The notes under the pieces were generated by a model that saw only the letters and a list, made by a program, of their open reading frames with translations, did no database searches and was not told the DNA's origin. This document shows positions 26,563 through 37,300 of a stretch of 64,000 bases of DNA, piece after piece (within the stretch, counting starts at the first letter, position 1; the number at the start of each line of letters is the position of its first letter). Made by a program: the position numbers and the translations under genes. Source of the DNA: Ekhidna sp964289745 (GTDB lineage: Bacteria; Bacteroidota; Bacteroidia; Cytophagales; Cyclobacteriaceae); assembly GCA_964289745.1 (NCBI GenBank), contig CAXYMM010000001.1:1302001-1366000 (forward strand), in the 5' to 3' direction.

Positions 26563-26979
26563 CTATTCGAAAAAGCGATTTTTAAGTTCTGGCGAGGGAA
26601 TCATGCATGAATCCTTCTTGCCGAACCACTCGTATCTGTTTGTTGCAATAAAATCATAAAAGAAATCACGAATGGGTTTAGGGATAAGGATAAATATGTA
26701 GAAAAAAGGCCATGGATTGTTCAAGTATCTTGATATAGAAATCACGGCACTACTTTTAGTTTTTACGACATCTTTCTCTATAAAAACAATGCTAATTAAG
26801 TCTTTCTTTGCTGTAAGTGCTTCAGGTAAAGATTTTCTTGCAAAGTCAGATTGTAACGATGCAAAAGCAATCTTGGCTTTGGGATCTTTCTTGATGATGA
26901 ACTGAACCGAACTATTGCATAAGTTGCAAACGCCATCAAAAAAAACAGTTGGCTTTTCTAACGTATCAGATGTACCCAC
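26563..26979 (-). CDS. Thiol-disulfide oxidoreductase DCC family (DUF393) protein
   Basis: A 138-residue protein with the DCC-family opening VFFDGVCNLCNSSVQF, in which Cys18 and Cys21 form a thioredoxin-like CxxC, followed by DPKAKIAFASLQS and the C-terminal RYEWFGKKDSC. Members are thought to be redox proteins; the substrate is unknown. Its start lies 22 bases inside the 3' end of the large T9SS type B gene, so the two are probably read from one transcript. Confidence 0.85.
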   Translation of the reverse strand: MGTSDTLEKPTVFFDGVCNLCNSSVQFIIKKDPKAKIAFASLQSDFARKSLPEALTAKKDLISIVFIEKDVVKTKSSAVISISRYLNNPWPFFYIFILIPKPIRDFFYDFIATNRYEWFGKKDSCMIPSPELKNRFFE

Positions 26980-29759
26980 CCTTTGATAACTTGTTCACTG
27001 TCTAAAGGGTTCAGCGTTACGAACTTAACTTCTGCTGAGTAATAATAAACCCCAGCTGGCAGTTCTATTCCACTGTGGGTTCTACCATCCCATTGGAGTT
27101 TTATCGCCCCCTCCGTATTGTTGGAATTGTAGGAGAAAATTTCTTTTCCTGCTCTATTAACCACGGTAAAAACGATCGACTCAACAAATCTTGGACACTG
27201 ATCGTCTCTATCAAGTGGTTCGAATACATCATTGAGTCCATCACCATTTGGGGTGAATACATTTGGTAAAATGAATTGCGGGCAATTATCATTGCAAATG
27301 ATCTCAGATATGGCACTTTCATTCCCCGATAAATCTACCGCCGTCACGTAATAGCAAAAAGCGAGGGAACTTAAGTTGCGATGCGAAAACTGCGTATTTA
27401 ATGTCTCTTTTAACAATTCAAAAGTTCCCTGATTTTGTGATTCCGAAAAATAAATTCTATAAAAGAGAATATCATCCTCACATTTAATAGCTCCATCATC
27501 GCTCCATTCGATACTGTTTTCCAACGAGTTTGCGTTTGATTCACAAATAAATTGTGCTTCACAACGCAGATCACTGTCCGTATTAAAGTTTAAAGATATC
27601 GGGGTGCAAGGAGGAATGGAATCGTTAGGTTGAGCGCATATGATCTGGGATCGGTTAATTAAGGGCTCGGGAAGAAGCTCATTGTCGTATGAACCCTGAG
27701 TAACCACGGAGTAGCAATACTCAATTTCTTCGTCTAGTTTATCTTCATCTTTAATGCCATCATCTAGATAGCTTAATCCTTTCAAGGTGACATCAACTGA
27801 ATCTATTAGCACTAGTGAATCTATGAAATTCGTTAGAACATTATCCCTGTAGACATAATGATATGGAAAGCCTTGATGAACATTTGACCATGGGACATTG
27901 GCGTCCCATGAGAGATTAATACCACCTAATTGTGGAACTGAGTTTAACCTTACGGATGAGGCTTGCTGAGAGGTATCCACCAAATTTCCTTGTGAGTACA
28001 ATAGCACCCTGTAAGAATACTCAAGGTCTTTTGTATTTAGCTTGCTGTCTATAAAGGTGGTATCCCCCGTCGTGGTGAGGGAGGTAAACGCTCCACCCGG
28101 ACCTGCGCCTTCACTTCTTATTAATTGGTAAGTATAGGAAGGCGGAAAAGCTGCAAAATCTATTTGATATGGAGGCGTCCAGGTCACCACAATACTTCCA
28201 TCCAACTCACTGGTAGTACGTACATCAACATTTGTAATGACGGGCAAGTCTATTAAAAGACTGTCGCAAGCTTCTTCCGAGGCAATGCTTAAACCTCCTA
28301 ATGGCTCAGGAAAAGATGCTACTAACCGATAGCAATAATTTGATCCAGGTGAAAGACCAATACCATTGTTATCATCTATAAAATCTGTATCACTTATCGA
28401 TTGGGTTTGTATCAGTTCATAGCCAGCATTCTCCGGAATGCCGGGGGTGCAAGTAGGGTCAAGCTCGTATTCGCCCACTCTTCTCCATATCTGAATTTCC
28501 TTTGCGTTAGAGCATGTATAGGTATCCCAGGATAATTGCATAGCTCCATTGACCGCATTGACCGTCAGTCCTTGAGGGGGAGGACCTACTATGGTTATTT
28601 TCCAAGTCTCAAAGTTTGATTGTCCGGAAAGCTCGCCAAGTCCAAGAATGGTGGGCTTGTCAGTTGCTTTAAATTCAATTTGATAAGGAGTTTCCCTAAC
28701 AAAGCCGCAAACAGTTTCCCACTCTACATCTAATGAAGCGGGTAATGGTTGAAAGACCGCTGGAACGGGGCTAAAAGTTGCCGAAGGAACTAACTTAAAC
28801 GGACCTCCAAAAGCTTCGATTTTTACTCGATCACCATCTGAATCCGTGGCTGTTGCAGTTCCCGTGATTCTATTTCCTGCTGTTACGCAAGTATCTTCAG
28901 GCACTTTTAGTTCAGGTGGATCATTTTTATAGTTCCATATTATAATTTGCATGTCTCTAACGATGTAACCTAAAGAAATAAACTCTCCATTAATCTTTCG
29001 CCACTCCTCAACCCGAATGGCCACATTCCACTCTCGATTTTCCATATTAGGTATTGTTGCGCCACCAGGTGCATCCCAAATCAAAGTACCAGTGACTGGG
29101 TCTATTGATAAACTGGGCTCTCCGTCTCTTTGCGAATTACCACTAGAAAAATCAGTATAGAAGCTTTCGTCATCGAGTCGTCGGTAACCTCCTACATTCA
29201 CGCCATTGTCCCTCTGAGGTGTAACCAATGAATATGATAGGCTGTCATTATTTGGATCATAAGCGCCAGGATTATGCTCAAAAATAGCTCCTACCACCCC
29301 TCGATCAATAGGCGGCACGGTAAAAAAGGGAGAGCTATTGGGAAATAAAGGATCAACAACAATCATCATTTCCACATGAAAGGCAGTATTAACCGAAGCA
29401 GAGATGTTTTGAATATTTTCGTTCCTGTTTTTTTCTGTGTAGCTGACGATATAATTGGCAGGTGCAGAATAGGTGTGGGGTAATGTAAATTCCCATCTTT
29501 CAACTCCATCTTCTGGGGCAAAATTTTTCCAAGGAATGGTTTCTCCTCCTTCGCCCCCATAAAAAGTACCATCTCCAAAATCAAAAACCCCATTCTGAAA
29601 TACAACTCCTTCTATATCGCGATACCCAATAAAAGTGAAAGTATATTCAGTTCCACTTACCTGCCTGGCAATAATTTCACCCGCTCTAATGTGTGTAGCA
29701 AAAGTGCTTAATTTTATTAGAAGACAAATAATGAATGCAAAAACCTTAGCAACTCGCAT
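26958..29759 (-). CDS. Large secreted protein with fibronectin-III-like domains and T9SS type B sorting domain
   Basis: About 933 residues from the preferred ATG (MRVAKVFAFIICLLIKLSTFATHIRAG, a normal signal peptide; the frame stays open seven codons further to 29780). After the signal comes a domain beginning THIRAGEIIAR and containing YTFTFIGYRD, common in Bacteroidota surface proteins. Several FnIII/Ig-like beta modules follow (for example around YCYRLVASFPEP and FCYYVTAVDLSGNES). The C-terminal ~95 residues are a gliding-motility-associated type B sorting domain: LPNVFTPNGDGLNDVFEP, a NRAGKEIF segment, WDGRTHSGIELPAGVYYY. Type B cargo is moved through the T9SS to the surface with help from PorP/SprF-like proteins. 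Function beyond a surface or adhesion role is unknown. Confidence 0.88.
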   Translation of the reverse strand: MRVAKVFAFIICLLIKLSTFATHIRAGEIIARQVSGTEYTFTFIGYRDIEGVVFQNGVFDFGDGTFYGGEGGETIPWKNFAPEDGVERWEFTLPHTYSAPANYIVSYTEKNRNENIQNISASVNTAFHVEMMIVVDPLFPNSSPFFTVPPIDRGVVGAIFEHNPGAYDPNNDSLSYSLVTPQRDNGVNVGGYRRLDDESFYTDFSSGNSQRDGEPSLSIDPVTGTLIWDAPGGATIPNMENREWNVAIRVEEWRKINGEFISLGYIVRDMQIIIWNYKNDPPELKVPEDTCVTAGNRITGTATATDSDGDRVKIEAFGGPFKLVPSATFSPVPAVFQPLPASLDVEWETVCGFVRETPYQIEFKATDKPTILGLGELSGQSNFETWKITIVGPPPQGLTVNAVNGAMQLSWDTYTCSNAKEIQIWRRVGEYELDPTCTPGIPENAGYELIQTQSISDTDFIDDNNGIGLSPGSNYCYRLVASFPEPLGGLSIASEEACDSLLIDLPVITNVDVRTTSELDGSIVVTWTPPYQIDFAAFPPSYTYQLIRSEGAGPGGAFTSLTTTGDTTFIDSKLNTKDLEYSYRVLLYSQGNLVDTSQQASSVRLNSVPQLGGINLSWDANVPWSNVHQGFPYHYVYRDNVLTNFIDSLVLIDSVDVTLKGLSYLDDGIKDEDKLDEEIEYCYSVVTQGSYDNELLPEPLINRSQIICAQPNDSIPPCTPISLNFNTDSDLRCEAQFICESNANSLENSIEWSDDGAIKCEDDILFYRIYFSESQNQGTFELLKETLNTQFSHRNLSSLAFCYYVTAVDLSGNESAISEIICNDNCPQFILPNVFTPNGDGLNDVFEPLDRDDQCPRFVESIVFTVVNRAGKEIFSYNSNNTEGAIKLQWDGRTHSGIELPAGVYYYSAEVKFVTLNPLDSEQVIKGWVHLIR

Positions 29760-29933
29760 TGAGAAATATTTATGGATCAAATTTTAATAAATCCGCAAAA
29801 TTTTAAAAAGCATTACAATATCCAACTTTTATGCAAACAACATTACCATAGATTGGTTTAAAAGGAGAATTAAAATTAGTAGTACTTAAATTTATCAGAT
29901 TTTATTTAGAATGATTCGAAACAACCACTTGGA

Positions 29934-29964
29934 TTGGAGGGCTAGTAATCTGAAACTAATTTTG
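29934..29964 (+). promoter_or_regulatory. Bacteroidota-type promoter of sdhCAB
   Basis: TTG at 29934-29936, a 20-base spacer, then TAATTTTG at 29957-29964, matching the Bacteroidota -33/-7 pattern. Transcription would start about 20 bases before the sdhC ATG at 29994. Confidence 0.45.
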
Positions 29965-29993
29965 AATCATAACAATCTTTTTTCAAAAAATAA

Positions 29994-30668
29994 ATGAGTT
30001 GGTCAAAGCATTTTTTTAGTAGCAGTATAGGTCGAAAGTTTGGAATGGCTTTATCTGCTTTATTCCTTTTGATATTCTTGCTGCAACATTTTGCTATCAA
30101 CATTACATCCACTTTCAGTCCTGATTTATTCAATGAGTTAAGCCATTTTATGGGTACAAACCCTGCTGTTCAATTCTTGCTACAACCTGTTTTGATTTTA
30201 GGTGTGATCTATCACTTTACTATTGGTTTTATTCTGCAGATTCAGAATAAAGATGCCCGTAACGATAAGTATGTAGCCTATAAGGGCAGTGCAAACGCTT
30301 CTTGGTTCTCACGAAATATGATTTATACTGGACTTGTAATTCTATTTTTTTTAGGATTACACTTCTACGATTTCTGGATTCCTGAAATAAACTACAAATA
30401 CATTGAAACTAACCCCGCTAATACGGAAAGGTACTATGCAGAGTTAGTGCACAAATTTGAAGACCCTGTTCGAGTAGGAATATATGTAATATCATTTATA
30501 CTCTTAGCGATGCACCTACTTCATGGGTTTCAGTCTGCTTTTCAATCAATTGGTGCTAGACATCCAAAATACTTCCCCTCCGTTCAAAAGATTGGAAGAG
30601 TATATGCCATACTAATCCCCACAGGTTTCATTTTTATTGCCCTATTCCATCACCTCTTACATTTTTAA
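29994..30668 (+). CDS. sdhC: Succinate dehydrogenase cytochrome b subunit
   Basis: A 224-residue membrane anchor with five hydrophobic segments, the single-subunit di-haem type (type B) found in Bacteroidota. His residues suited to haem ligation sit in LLQHFAIN, VIYHFTIGF, LGLHFYDFW, LAMHLLHGF. It starts SWSKHFFSSSIGRKFGMALS, as is usual for the family. It anchors SdhAB to the inner membrane and links succinate oxidation to menaquinone. It is the first gene of sdhCAB; the promoter is at 29934-29964. Confidence 0.94.
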   Translation: MSWSKHFFSSSIGRKFGMALSALFLLIFLLQHFAINITSTFSPDLFNELSHFMGTNPAVQFLLQPVLILGVIYHFTIGFILQIQNKDARNDKYVAYKGSANASWFSRNMIYTGLVILFFLGLHFYDFWIPEINYKYIETNPANTERYYAELVHKFEDPVRVGIYVISFILLAMHLLHGFQSAFQSIGARHPKYFPSVQKIGRVYAILIPTGFIFIALFHHLLHF

Positions 30669-30678
30669 ACGAGAAATT

Positions 30679-32694
30679 ATGCTAAGCAAAGTATTAAACT
30701 CAAAAATTCCAGAAGGTCCATTATCGGATAAATGGACTAAGCATAAAAATAATATTAAGCTAGTAAACCCAGCTAATAAGAGACTAATTGACGTTATCGT
30801 AGTAGGGACTGGACTAGCAGGTGGCTCTGCGGCGGCAACACTTGCGGAACTAGGTTACAATGTAAAAGCATTCTGTTATCAGGATTCTCCTAGAAGGGCG
30901 CATTCTATCGCTGCACAAGGAGGAATAAATGCTGCAAAAAATTATCAAGGTGACGGTGATTCTACCTATCGATTATTTTACGATACAATCAAAGGCGGGG
31001 ACTATCGGTCGAGAGAGGCAAATGTTCACAGACTTGCCGAAGTTTCTACCAACATCATAGACCAATGCGTGGCGCAAGGTGTTCCATTTGCACGAGACTA
31101 TGGAGGCTTACTTGACAACCGCTCATTTGGTGGAGTACAGGTGTCTCGAACTTTCTATGCCAAAGGTCAAACCGGGCAGCAACTGCTGCTTGGTGCTTAT
31201 TCAGCTATGTCTCGCCAAATTGGGAAAGGGAAGATTAAAATGTACAACCGTCATGAAATGATGGATATCGTGATCGTAGATGGTAAAGCCAGAGGCATTA
31301 TTGCTCGAAACCTTATTACAGGAGAAATTGAAAGGCACGCTGCACATGCAGTGGTTGTTGCATCTGGCGGATATGGAAATGTATTTTATCTATCTACTAA
31401 TGCGATGGGCTCTAATACCTCGGCCGCATGGAAAATTCATAAGAAAGGTGCCTTTTTTGCAAATCCATGCTTCACTCAAATACACCCAACATGCAACCCT
31501 CAGCATGGAGAGCAACAATCGAAATTGACATTAATGTCTGAATCCCTCAGAAATGATGGTAGAATTTGGGTTCCCGCTAAAAAGGAAGATGCTGAAGCCG
31601 TGAGAGAAGGGCGATTAAAGCCTGTAGATATTGCAGAGGAAGACAGAGATTATTATTTAGAGAGAAGGTATCCTTCATTTGGCAACCTAACCCCCAGAGA
31701 TGTCGCATCAAGAGCGGCAAAAGAAAGATGCGATTTAGGCCACGGGATAGTGAATAACCCAACCAAAGAAGGCGTGTTCCTTGATTTTGCGTCTGCTATT
31801 GTCCGCTACGGGAAGGAAGAAACTCTTGTAAAAGGGATACACAACCCAACTGAGTCTCAAGTAAAAGAATTAGGAGAAAAAGTAGTAGAGGCAAAGTATG
31901 GAAACCTGTTTGAAATGTATGAGAATATCACAGGAGATAGCCCATATAAAACACCCATGAAAATTTATCCTGCAGTTCATTACACTATGGGAGGGGTGTG
32001 GGTAGATTATAACCTGATGACCACTATCCCCGGATGCTACGCTATCGGGGAAGCCAACTTCTCAGATCACGGAGCAAACAGACTAGGAGCTTCGGCTCTT
32101 ATGCAAGGTCTTGCAGACGGCTATTTTGTTCTCCCTTACACGATCGGTGATTACCTGGCCGATGATATCAGAACTGGAGCTATTTCTACTGATTCTCCAG
32201 CGTTTGAAGCAGCTGAAAAAGCAGTGAAAGAACAAATTGATTTCTTTGTGAACAACGAAGGGAAACATTCAGTGGATTATTTCCATCGAAAACTTGGTAA
32301 GATTATGTGGAATCAAGTAGGCATGTCCAGAAATGCCGAAGGTTTAAAGGAAGCAATGGTAGAAATTAAAGCATTGAGAGAGCAATTTTGGAAAGAGGTA
32401 AAGGTGCCTGGCAGGGCGGATGGACTCAACAGTGAATTGGAAAAAGCTGGACGAGTGGCCGACTTCCTCGAACTCGGCGAGCTTTTCGCCAAGGATGCAT
32501 TAGAAAGAAATGAGTCCTGTGGTGGTCACTTCCGAGAAGAGTATCAGACAGACGAAGGAGAGGCCAAAAGAGATGATAAGAAATATGCCTACGTTGCGGC
32601 TTGGGAATACAAAGGAGAACCTGATGGCGCAGTACTTCACAAAGAAGAATTAGTATTTGAAAACATTGAATTGAAAACAAGATCGTATAAATAA
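30679..32694 (+). CDS. sdhA: Succinate dehydrogenase flavoprotein subunit
   Basis: A 671-residue flavoprotein that oxidises succinate to fumarate. The N-terminal FAD-binding segment is IVVGTGLAGGSAAATLAEL; the flavin-linked His is in RRAHSIAAQGGINA; substrate-binding residues are in the NPCFTQIHPT and PAVHYTMGGVW segments, and GEANFSDHGANRLGASAL is the C-terminal FAD signature. The ATG at 30679 is chosen over an in-frame upstream ATG at 30637 that lies inside sdhC, because it gives the family-like start MLSKVLNSKIPEGPL and a clean 10-base gap. Confidence 0.96.
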   Translation: MLSKVLNSKIPEGPLSDKWTKHKNNIKLVNPANKRLIDVIVVGTGLAGGSAAATLAELGYNVKAFCYQDSPRRAHSIAAQGGINAAKNYQGDGDSTYRLFYDTIKGGDYRSREANVHRLAEVSTNIIDQCVAQGVPFARDYGGLLDNRSFGGVQVSRTFYAKGQTGQQLLLGAYSAMSRQIGKGKIKMYNRHEMMDIVIVDGKARGIIARNLITGEIERHAAHAVVVASGGYGNVFYLSTNAMGSNTSAAWKIHKKGAFFANPCFTQIHPTCNPQHGEQQSKLTLMSESLRNDGRIWVPAKKEDAEAVREGRLKPVDIAEEDRDYYLERRYPSFGNLTPRDVASRAAKERCDLGHGIVNNPTKEGVFLDFASAIVRYGKEETLVKGIHNPTESQVKELGEKVVEAKYGNLFEMYENITGDSPYKTPMKIYPAVHYTMGGVWVDYNLMTTIPGCYAIGEANFSDHGANRLGASALMQGLADGYFVLPYTIGDYLADDIRTGAISTDSPAFEAAEKAVKEQIDFFVNNEGKHSVDYFHRKLGKIMWNQVGMSRNAEGLKEAMVEIKALREQFWKEVKVPGRADGLNSELEKAGRVADFLELGELFAKDALERNESCGGHFREEYQTDEGEAKRDDKKYAYVAAWEYKGEPDGAVLHKEELVFENIELKTRSYK

Positions 32695-32700
32695 AGAACC

Positions 32701-33459
32701 ATGTCAAAAGAAGGAATGAAACTAAAGCTCAAGGTTTGGAGACAAAATAATCCTCAAAGCAAAGGAAAAATTGAAACCTACGACGTTTCCGATATTTCAC
32801 CAGATAGCTCTTTCTTAGAAATGATGGATATTTTAAACGAGCAATTGATTAATGAAGGAAAAGAACCCGTAGAGTTTGATCATGATTGTCGTGAAGGAAT
32901 TTGCGGTAGTTGTTCGATGTTCATCAACGGAGAGGCACATGGTCCTGGTAGGAGAATGACTACTTGCCAGCTTCACATGAGAAAGTTCAAAGATGGAGAC
33001 ACCATTACTATTGAGCCGTGGAAAGCAAAAGGGTTTCCTGTAATAAAAGACTTGATGGTAGATCGAAGTGCATTTGACCGAATTATGGCCGCTGGCGGAT
33101 TTGTTAGTGTAAATACTTCTGGAAATACTCAAGATGCAAACGCAATCCCTATTGATAAGCACGATGCAGACAGAGCATTCGACGCCGCAACATGTATCGG
33201 ATGTGGTGCCTGCGTAGCTACATGTAAGAATGCCTCCGCCATGTTGTTTACATCTGCGAAGGTCTCACAACTTGCATTACTTCCTCAAGGACAAGTAGAA
33301 GCTCCTCAGCGAGTACAAAACATGGTAAATCAAATGGACGAAGAAGGGTTTGGAAACTGTACCAATACGGGAGCTTGTGAAGTGGAATGTCCGAAAGGTA
33401 TCTCATTAGAGAACATCGCAAGAATGAACAGAGAGTATATCAAAAGTAGCGTCAGCTAG
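32701..33459 (+). CDS. sdhB: Succinate dehydrogenase iron-sulfur subunit
   Basis: A 252-residue electron-transfer subunit. The [2Fe-2S] ligands are in CREGICGSCSMF with a later Cys in RMTTCQLH; the [4Fe-4S] and [3Fe-4S] ligands are in CIGCGACVATCKN and GACEVECPKGI. It passes electrons from SdhA to the haems of SdhC. It follows sdhA by six bases and ends the operon. Confidence 0.96.
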   Translation: MSKEGMKLKLKVWRQNNPQSKGKIETYDVSDISPDSSFLEMMDILNEQLINEGKEPVEFDHDCREGICGSCSMFINGEAHGPGRRMTTCQLHMRKFKDGDTITIEPWKAKGFPVIKDLMVDRSAFDRIMAAGGFVSVNTSGNTQDANAIPIDKHDADRAFDAATCIGCGACVATCKNASAMLFTSAKVSQLALLPQGQVEAPQRVQNMVNQMDEEGFGNCTNTGACEVECPKGISLENIARMNREYIKSSVS

Positions 33460-33509
33460 GCTATTATTCTCTATAAAAGACAATCAAATTTGGACTTCCA
33501 TTTGGTAAG

Positions 33510-33830
33510 TTAAAATTGCTCAAATTCTTTATTTTCTGACCTTGCACGTTGATGCTGATAATGGGCAATATTGTCCCTCATTTCTGGGTCACTTCCAATG
33601 CTTTTTGCTCCAATTCTTCAGTTAGCTTCTTTTCCCCTAGTTTGAATTGTAAAGAAGCATAAGCATCTATCAATGAAGGATCGGGTAACTCCTCAACAAC
33701 TCTTTTAATTCAGCTGGATTCGTATGTTGAGCAAAATGAAATAGCCTCAAAATTGCAAAATGAATCGTATCGAAAAAGGCTCTACACGTCAACTTATGTT
33801 TTTCAAGGAAAAGTTGTAAATTTGTTTTTC
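33510..33830 (-). pseudogene. Frameshifted gene remnant of unknown family
   Basis: Three minus-strand stretches in different frames read consecutively like one protein: about 33830-33690 (LQLFLEKHKLTCRAFFDTIH, then FAQHTNPAELKELL), 33720-33600 (LPDPSLIDAYASLQFKLGEK) and 33600-33510 (SDPEMRDNIAHYQHQRARSE, ending at a TAA at 33512-33510). At least two frameshifts separate them and no start is visible. I do not recognise the family. Confidence 0.45.
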
Positions 33831-33857
33831 TTCTTTAGGAAAGTATATTCTAAAAAT

Positions 33858-33932
33858 CGGGGTATAGCGCAGTCCGGTTAGCGTACCTGCTTTGGGAGCA
33901 GGGGGTCGTAGGTTCGAATCCTACTACCCCGA
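33858..33932 (+). tRNA. tRNA-Pro (anticodon TGG)
   Basis: A full cloverleaf: acceptor arms CGGGGTA / TACCCCG, D-arm GCGC...GCGT, anticodon stem CCTGC/GCAGG around loop TTTGGGA with anticodon TGG, and T-arm GTAGG-TTCGAAT-CCTAC. The discriminator base is A and CCA is not encoded. A TAAATTTG sequence at 33817-33824 could be its -7 box, though the matching upstream TTG is not clear. Confidence 0.97.
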
Positions 33933-34377
33933 CTTACATCACACCATGTGATTGGAAAAGAGAGACCATAAGTCGCCCTTTTTTTAATACTCATATCCAC
34001 TTCCCGGATGGATTTTTACATATAGGTTCATTTTTTAAAAAGATAGAATAGAATCAATGAAAATAAGTTTGAGAATTAAATTAAAAAATAGCTGGTATAT
34101 ATTCGTTTTGATCATTGACTTTTTTAGTTCAAGACCAAGTTGTGGGGAGTGAAAAAGCTAAGATTTAGTTGAGACCAGATTGTGATTTTTCTCAAATATT
34201 TTGAAAAAAGTCAAATTAATTTAAAAAAATGAAACTTCTAATCTAGAATTCACGTCCATAATCACGCAAATATGACGTTTAAAACTATAAATCAGACTTA
34301 TCCCAATAGTATTCGTACGCATTCTGTTTCTTAGGTGAATACACACTATTTATAAATCAGCTTGAGAAATAAAGAGT
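33933..34377. other. AT-rich intergenic region after tRNA-Pro
   Basis: No gene is visible on either strand. A small inverted repeat (ATCACA-CCA-TGTGAT) lies just after the tRNA at about 33937-33951 and a run of seven T at about 33982, but they are 30 bases apart, so this is not a normal terminator. Confidence 0.4.
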
Positions 34378-37300
34378 CTATCGGGCAAGTATAACACTAC
34401 CCGATTTTGAGTACTCTTTCTGTGTACATTTTAGTACAAAATAGTAGACTCCTTCTGGAACAGCAGACCCATTGAAGTTGCCTTCCCAAACGCAGTTTTC
34501 ATTTTCAAATTCCCTAATTATTTCTATATTTCTTCCTCTTGAATCAAATATGAACACCTCACATTTGTTGTCATCCGTATTACCCAAATCTCCAATATTT
34601 AAAATCTCCCAACAATCATTGATTCCATCTCCATTTGGAGAGAAAGTTTTCTTTGGACGAATATTGTCGAGGATAATAGTGACCTGTGAAGAAACTAAAC
34701 ATCCATTGTTATCTTTGCCAGTAAGTATCACCTTAGTAGATGGATTTTGGGGAAAGAAGGTAATCAATGAAGCAGATGAATTGTCTATTTGAACGGCAGG
34801 CTTCCATTCAAAATCAGATACGATAGAATCAGCAGAGAGCACTATTGATATCGCCTCATCCAACTTAGCAGAATTGTTCAGTTTAATACTTTCAAAATCA
34901 GGTGATTTTATATCCCCTGGGGTGGGTATATTCTTAATTTTAATGCTATCCGATACTAAGCATCCGATATCGGTTTCTACAGATAAAATAGCAAAAACGG
35001 AATCAACCCCTATCGGTGTGGAGAGAGCGAATGTACTTGAGTTTGATGCATTTTCGGAGATGAGTGTATCGTTTTTCAGAGCGGCATTTCGAGTTGACCA
35101 GATGTAGCTATCGATACCCGCATTCGAAATGGATAAATCAATTGATTCGGCAACACACTTTTGCGCTCCGTCAGCCTCATTAAAGTTTAGAGTAGGAGGA
35201 GGAGATACATTTATGGTGGAAGTCTTGACATCTGAACAATTAGCAAGATCATTGGGATCGTATTTAGTCGTAAGTACAACATCGTAATTAAAAGTTGTAG
35301 GGGAATTGAAGATATAATCAAAATCCGGTGTTGTGAATGTATCTAGTTCATTACCAGCAGAATCAATTCGCCAATTATATTCTAACGTATACCCATTTAC
35401 CCCAGTAGAAGAGGCGGAGAAGCGAGTTTCAATGTTAGAACAAATGGCCTCAAACTCGCTAAATGAAGAGACGGGTTTCTCAACAGCCTCTAGTGTAATT
35501 CTGGCCGATTCCTTGGTACACCCTCCTTTTGTTACCTCTACAGTGTAGTCTCCTGATTCTATAGCAATCATGCTAGGATTTGTTCTCCCCACAATATCCA
35601 ATCTATTTCGTTTCCATTGGTATCCTCCTCCCGTAATTTCATCAATTTCCAATTCAGGAGAATTATTTATATCCTCACAAAAAACAAGATCTTTATTATT
35701 TGAGATTGAGATTACAGGTGTAGCAAAAGTTTGAATCTCGAGTGTTTGAGTACCCAATTCACTAAAACAGGAATTAGCTGATTTAACTGATAAAGAATAC
35801 GTTCCAGCATCACTTGCTTTTATCTCTGACATGGTAATATTTGCTTCTGCGGATTCTGATCCATTAGGAAGTGTCCATAGATAAGTATCAAAATTTCCAT
35901 TAGTTGTTAGCGTAATTTCCTCTCCTTCACATATTGAGTTCCCAGTCTTGCCACCTACATTTATAGATGGACGTGCCGGACGGGGGTCTGAAGGAGGGTT
36001 TAGGGTGATTGAAGTACTGTCTCTGCAGGCACTCCCAGTCTGCAATACGACTTTAATCTCTACAGTCGATGTTGATTGACTAAATTTAAATGTTGCCTCA
36101 TTGCGATTTTGGCTCTCAAGTCCAAGAGGCGAGGAAGACCATCTGTATGTACTGTTCGGAGCATTTATTGTACTCAACGTAAATGATTCTTGATTACAAT
36201 ACGTATCTTTAACTGGCATGATGAATGGAAAAATACATGTATTATTCTGTATTACACCCAAGTATCCAGTTGTGCCTCGGTCTATCCCTGCTGCGTACGC
36301 AATGTCTGCTTTTCCATCTTTATTCAAATCGCCAATTTGAATATTGTTGGCATCACGTTCAATAACACTCTTAATAGGATTTTTAAACGAGATTGTGGAA
36401 CTGCTGTTGTTTTCAAGCGTGTAAATAGCTCCTCCACTAGCACTAGCATCAATATCGTGGGAGGTAAGTGCGATATCTAATTTTCCATCGCCGTTGAGGT
36501 CGCCTAAGTCTAAATCAAAAGGTTGATTTTGTGGTATATCGATGTGTTCTACCAGAGAAAAAGAGATGTCACTACTAGTTGAAGAGGTATTTCTAAAAAT
36601 GCTAATTCTTTCGACCCCGGTTCGGCTACTACGTGAGGCATCTGCTGTTGTGGCAAGATCGGCAAATCCATCGTTATCAAAATCGCCTACTTTCAGATTT
36701 CTTCGAGTATCTTTATTATCAATAGGCACTTGAGGCAGGAATGAAATATTATCACTTATACTGTTATTTTTTAACACATAAATTTTTTCATTGCCCACTG
36801 CGAAAGGCACTATTACGATATCTGGCAATTGGTCGTTGTTAAGATCACTTATTTCAATAGAACTTGTACGGGTTGATGCTGCAACGGTAATTTCCAGAGC
36901 ATCTTCAAAACGAATATCACCAACTACTCCTTTGTTTTGAAAAATATGAATCGTATTGTCTGTATTGTTTCCAACGATAATATCTTTAAACCCATCTCCA
37001 TTCAAATCGTAGATTTGCAACCCACTGGGCTCTCTTGAATCGTTATTTGCTGTTTTGGGAATGTCTAGTGTGAGAGAGGGAGTGGTAGCAGATCTAATGC
37101 TATCGAAAACATAAACGGAGGTAGTTGTGGCTTCCGAAGTGAGAAAGACAAAATCATTGTCGCCATTATTATCCAAGTCACCACACTCTACAGTAGAAAA
37201 ACCAGCGACTATGCTAAACTGACCTGTAAGATCAACGGAAATTGGTGTTCCTAAACTCAGATCAGTTACTGACGTACTTTCATTAATAAAATAAGTGAAT

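Noticed and set aside
33937..33990. Rho-independent terminator after tRNA-Pro
   Set aside because: The hairpin (ATCACA/TGTGAT) and the T-run are about 30 bases apart.
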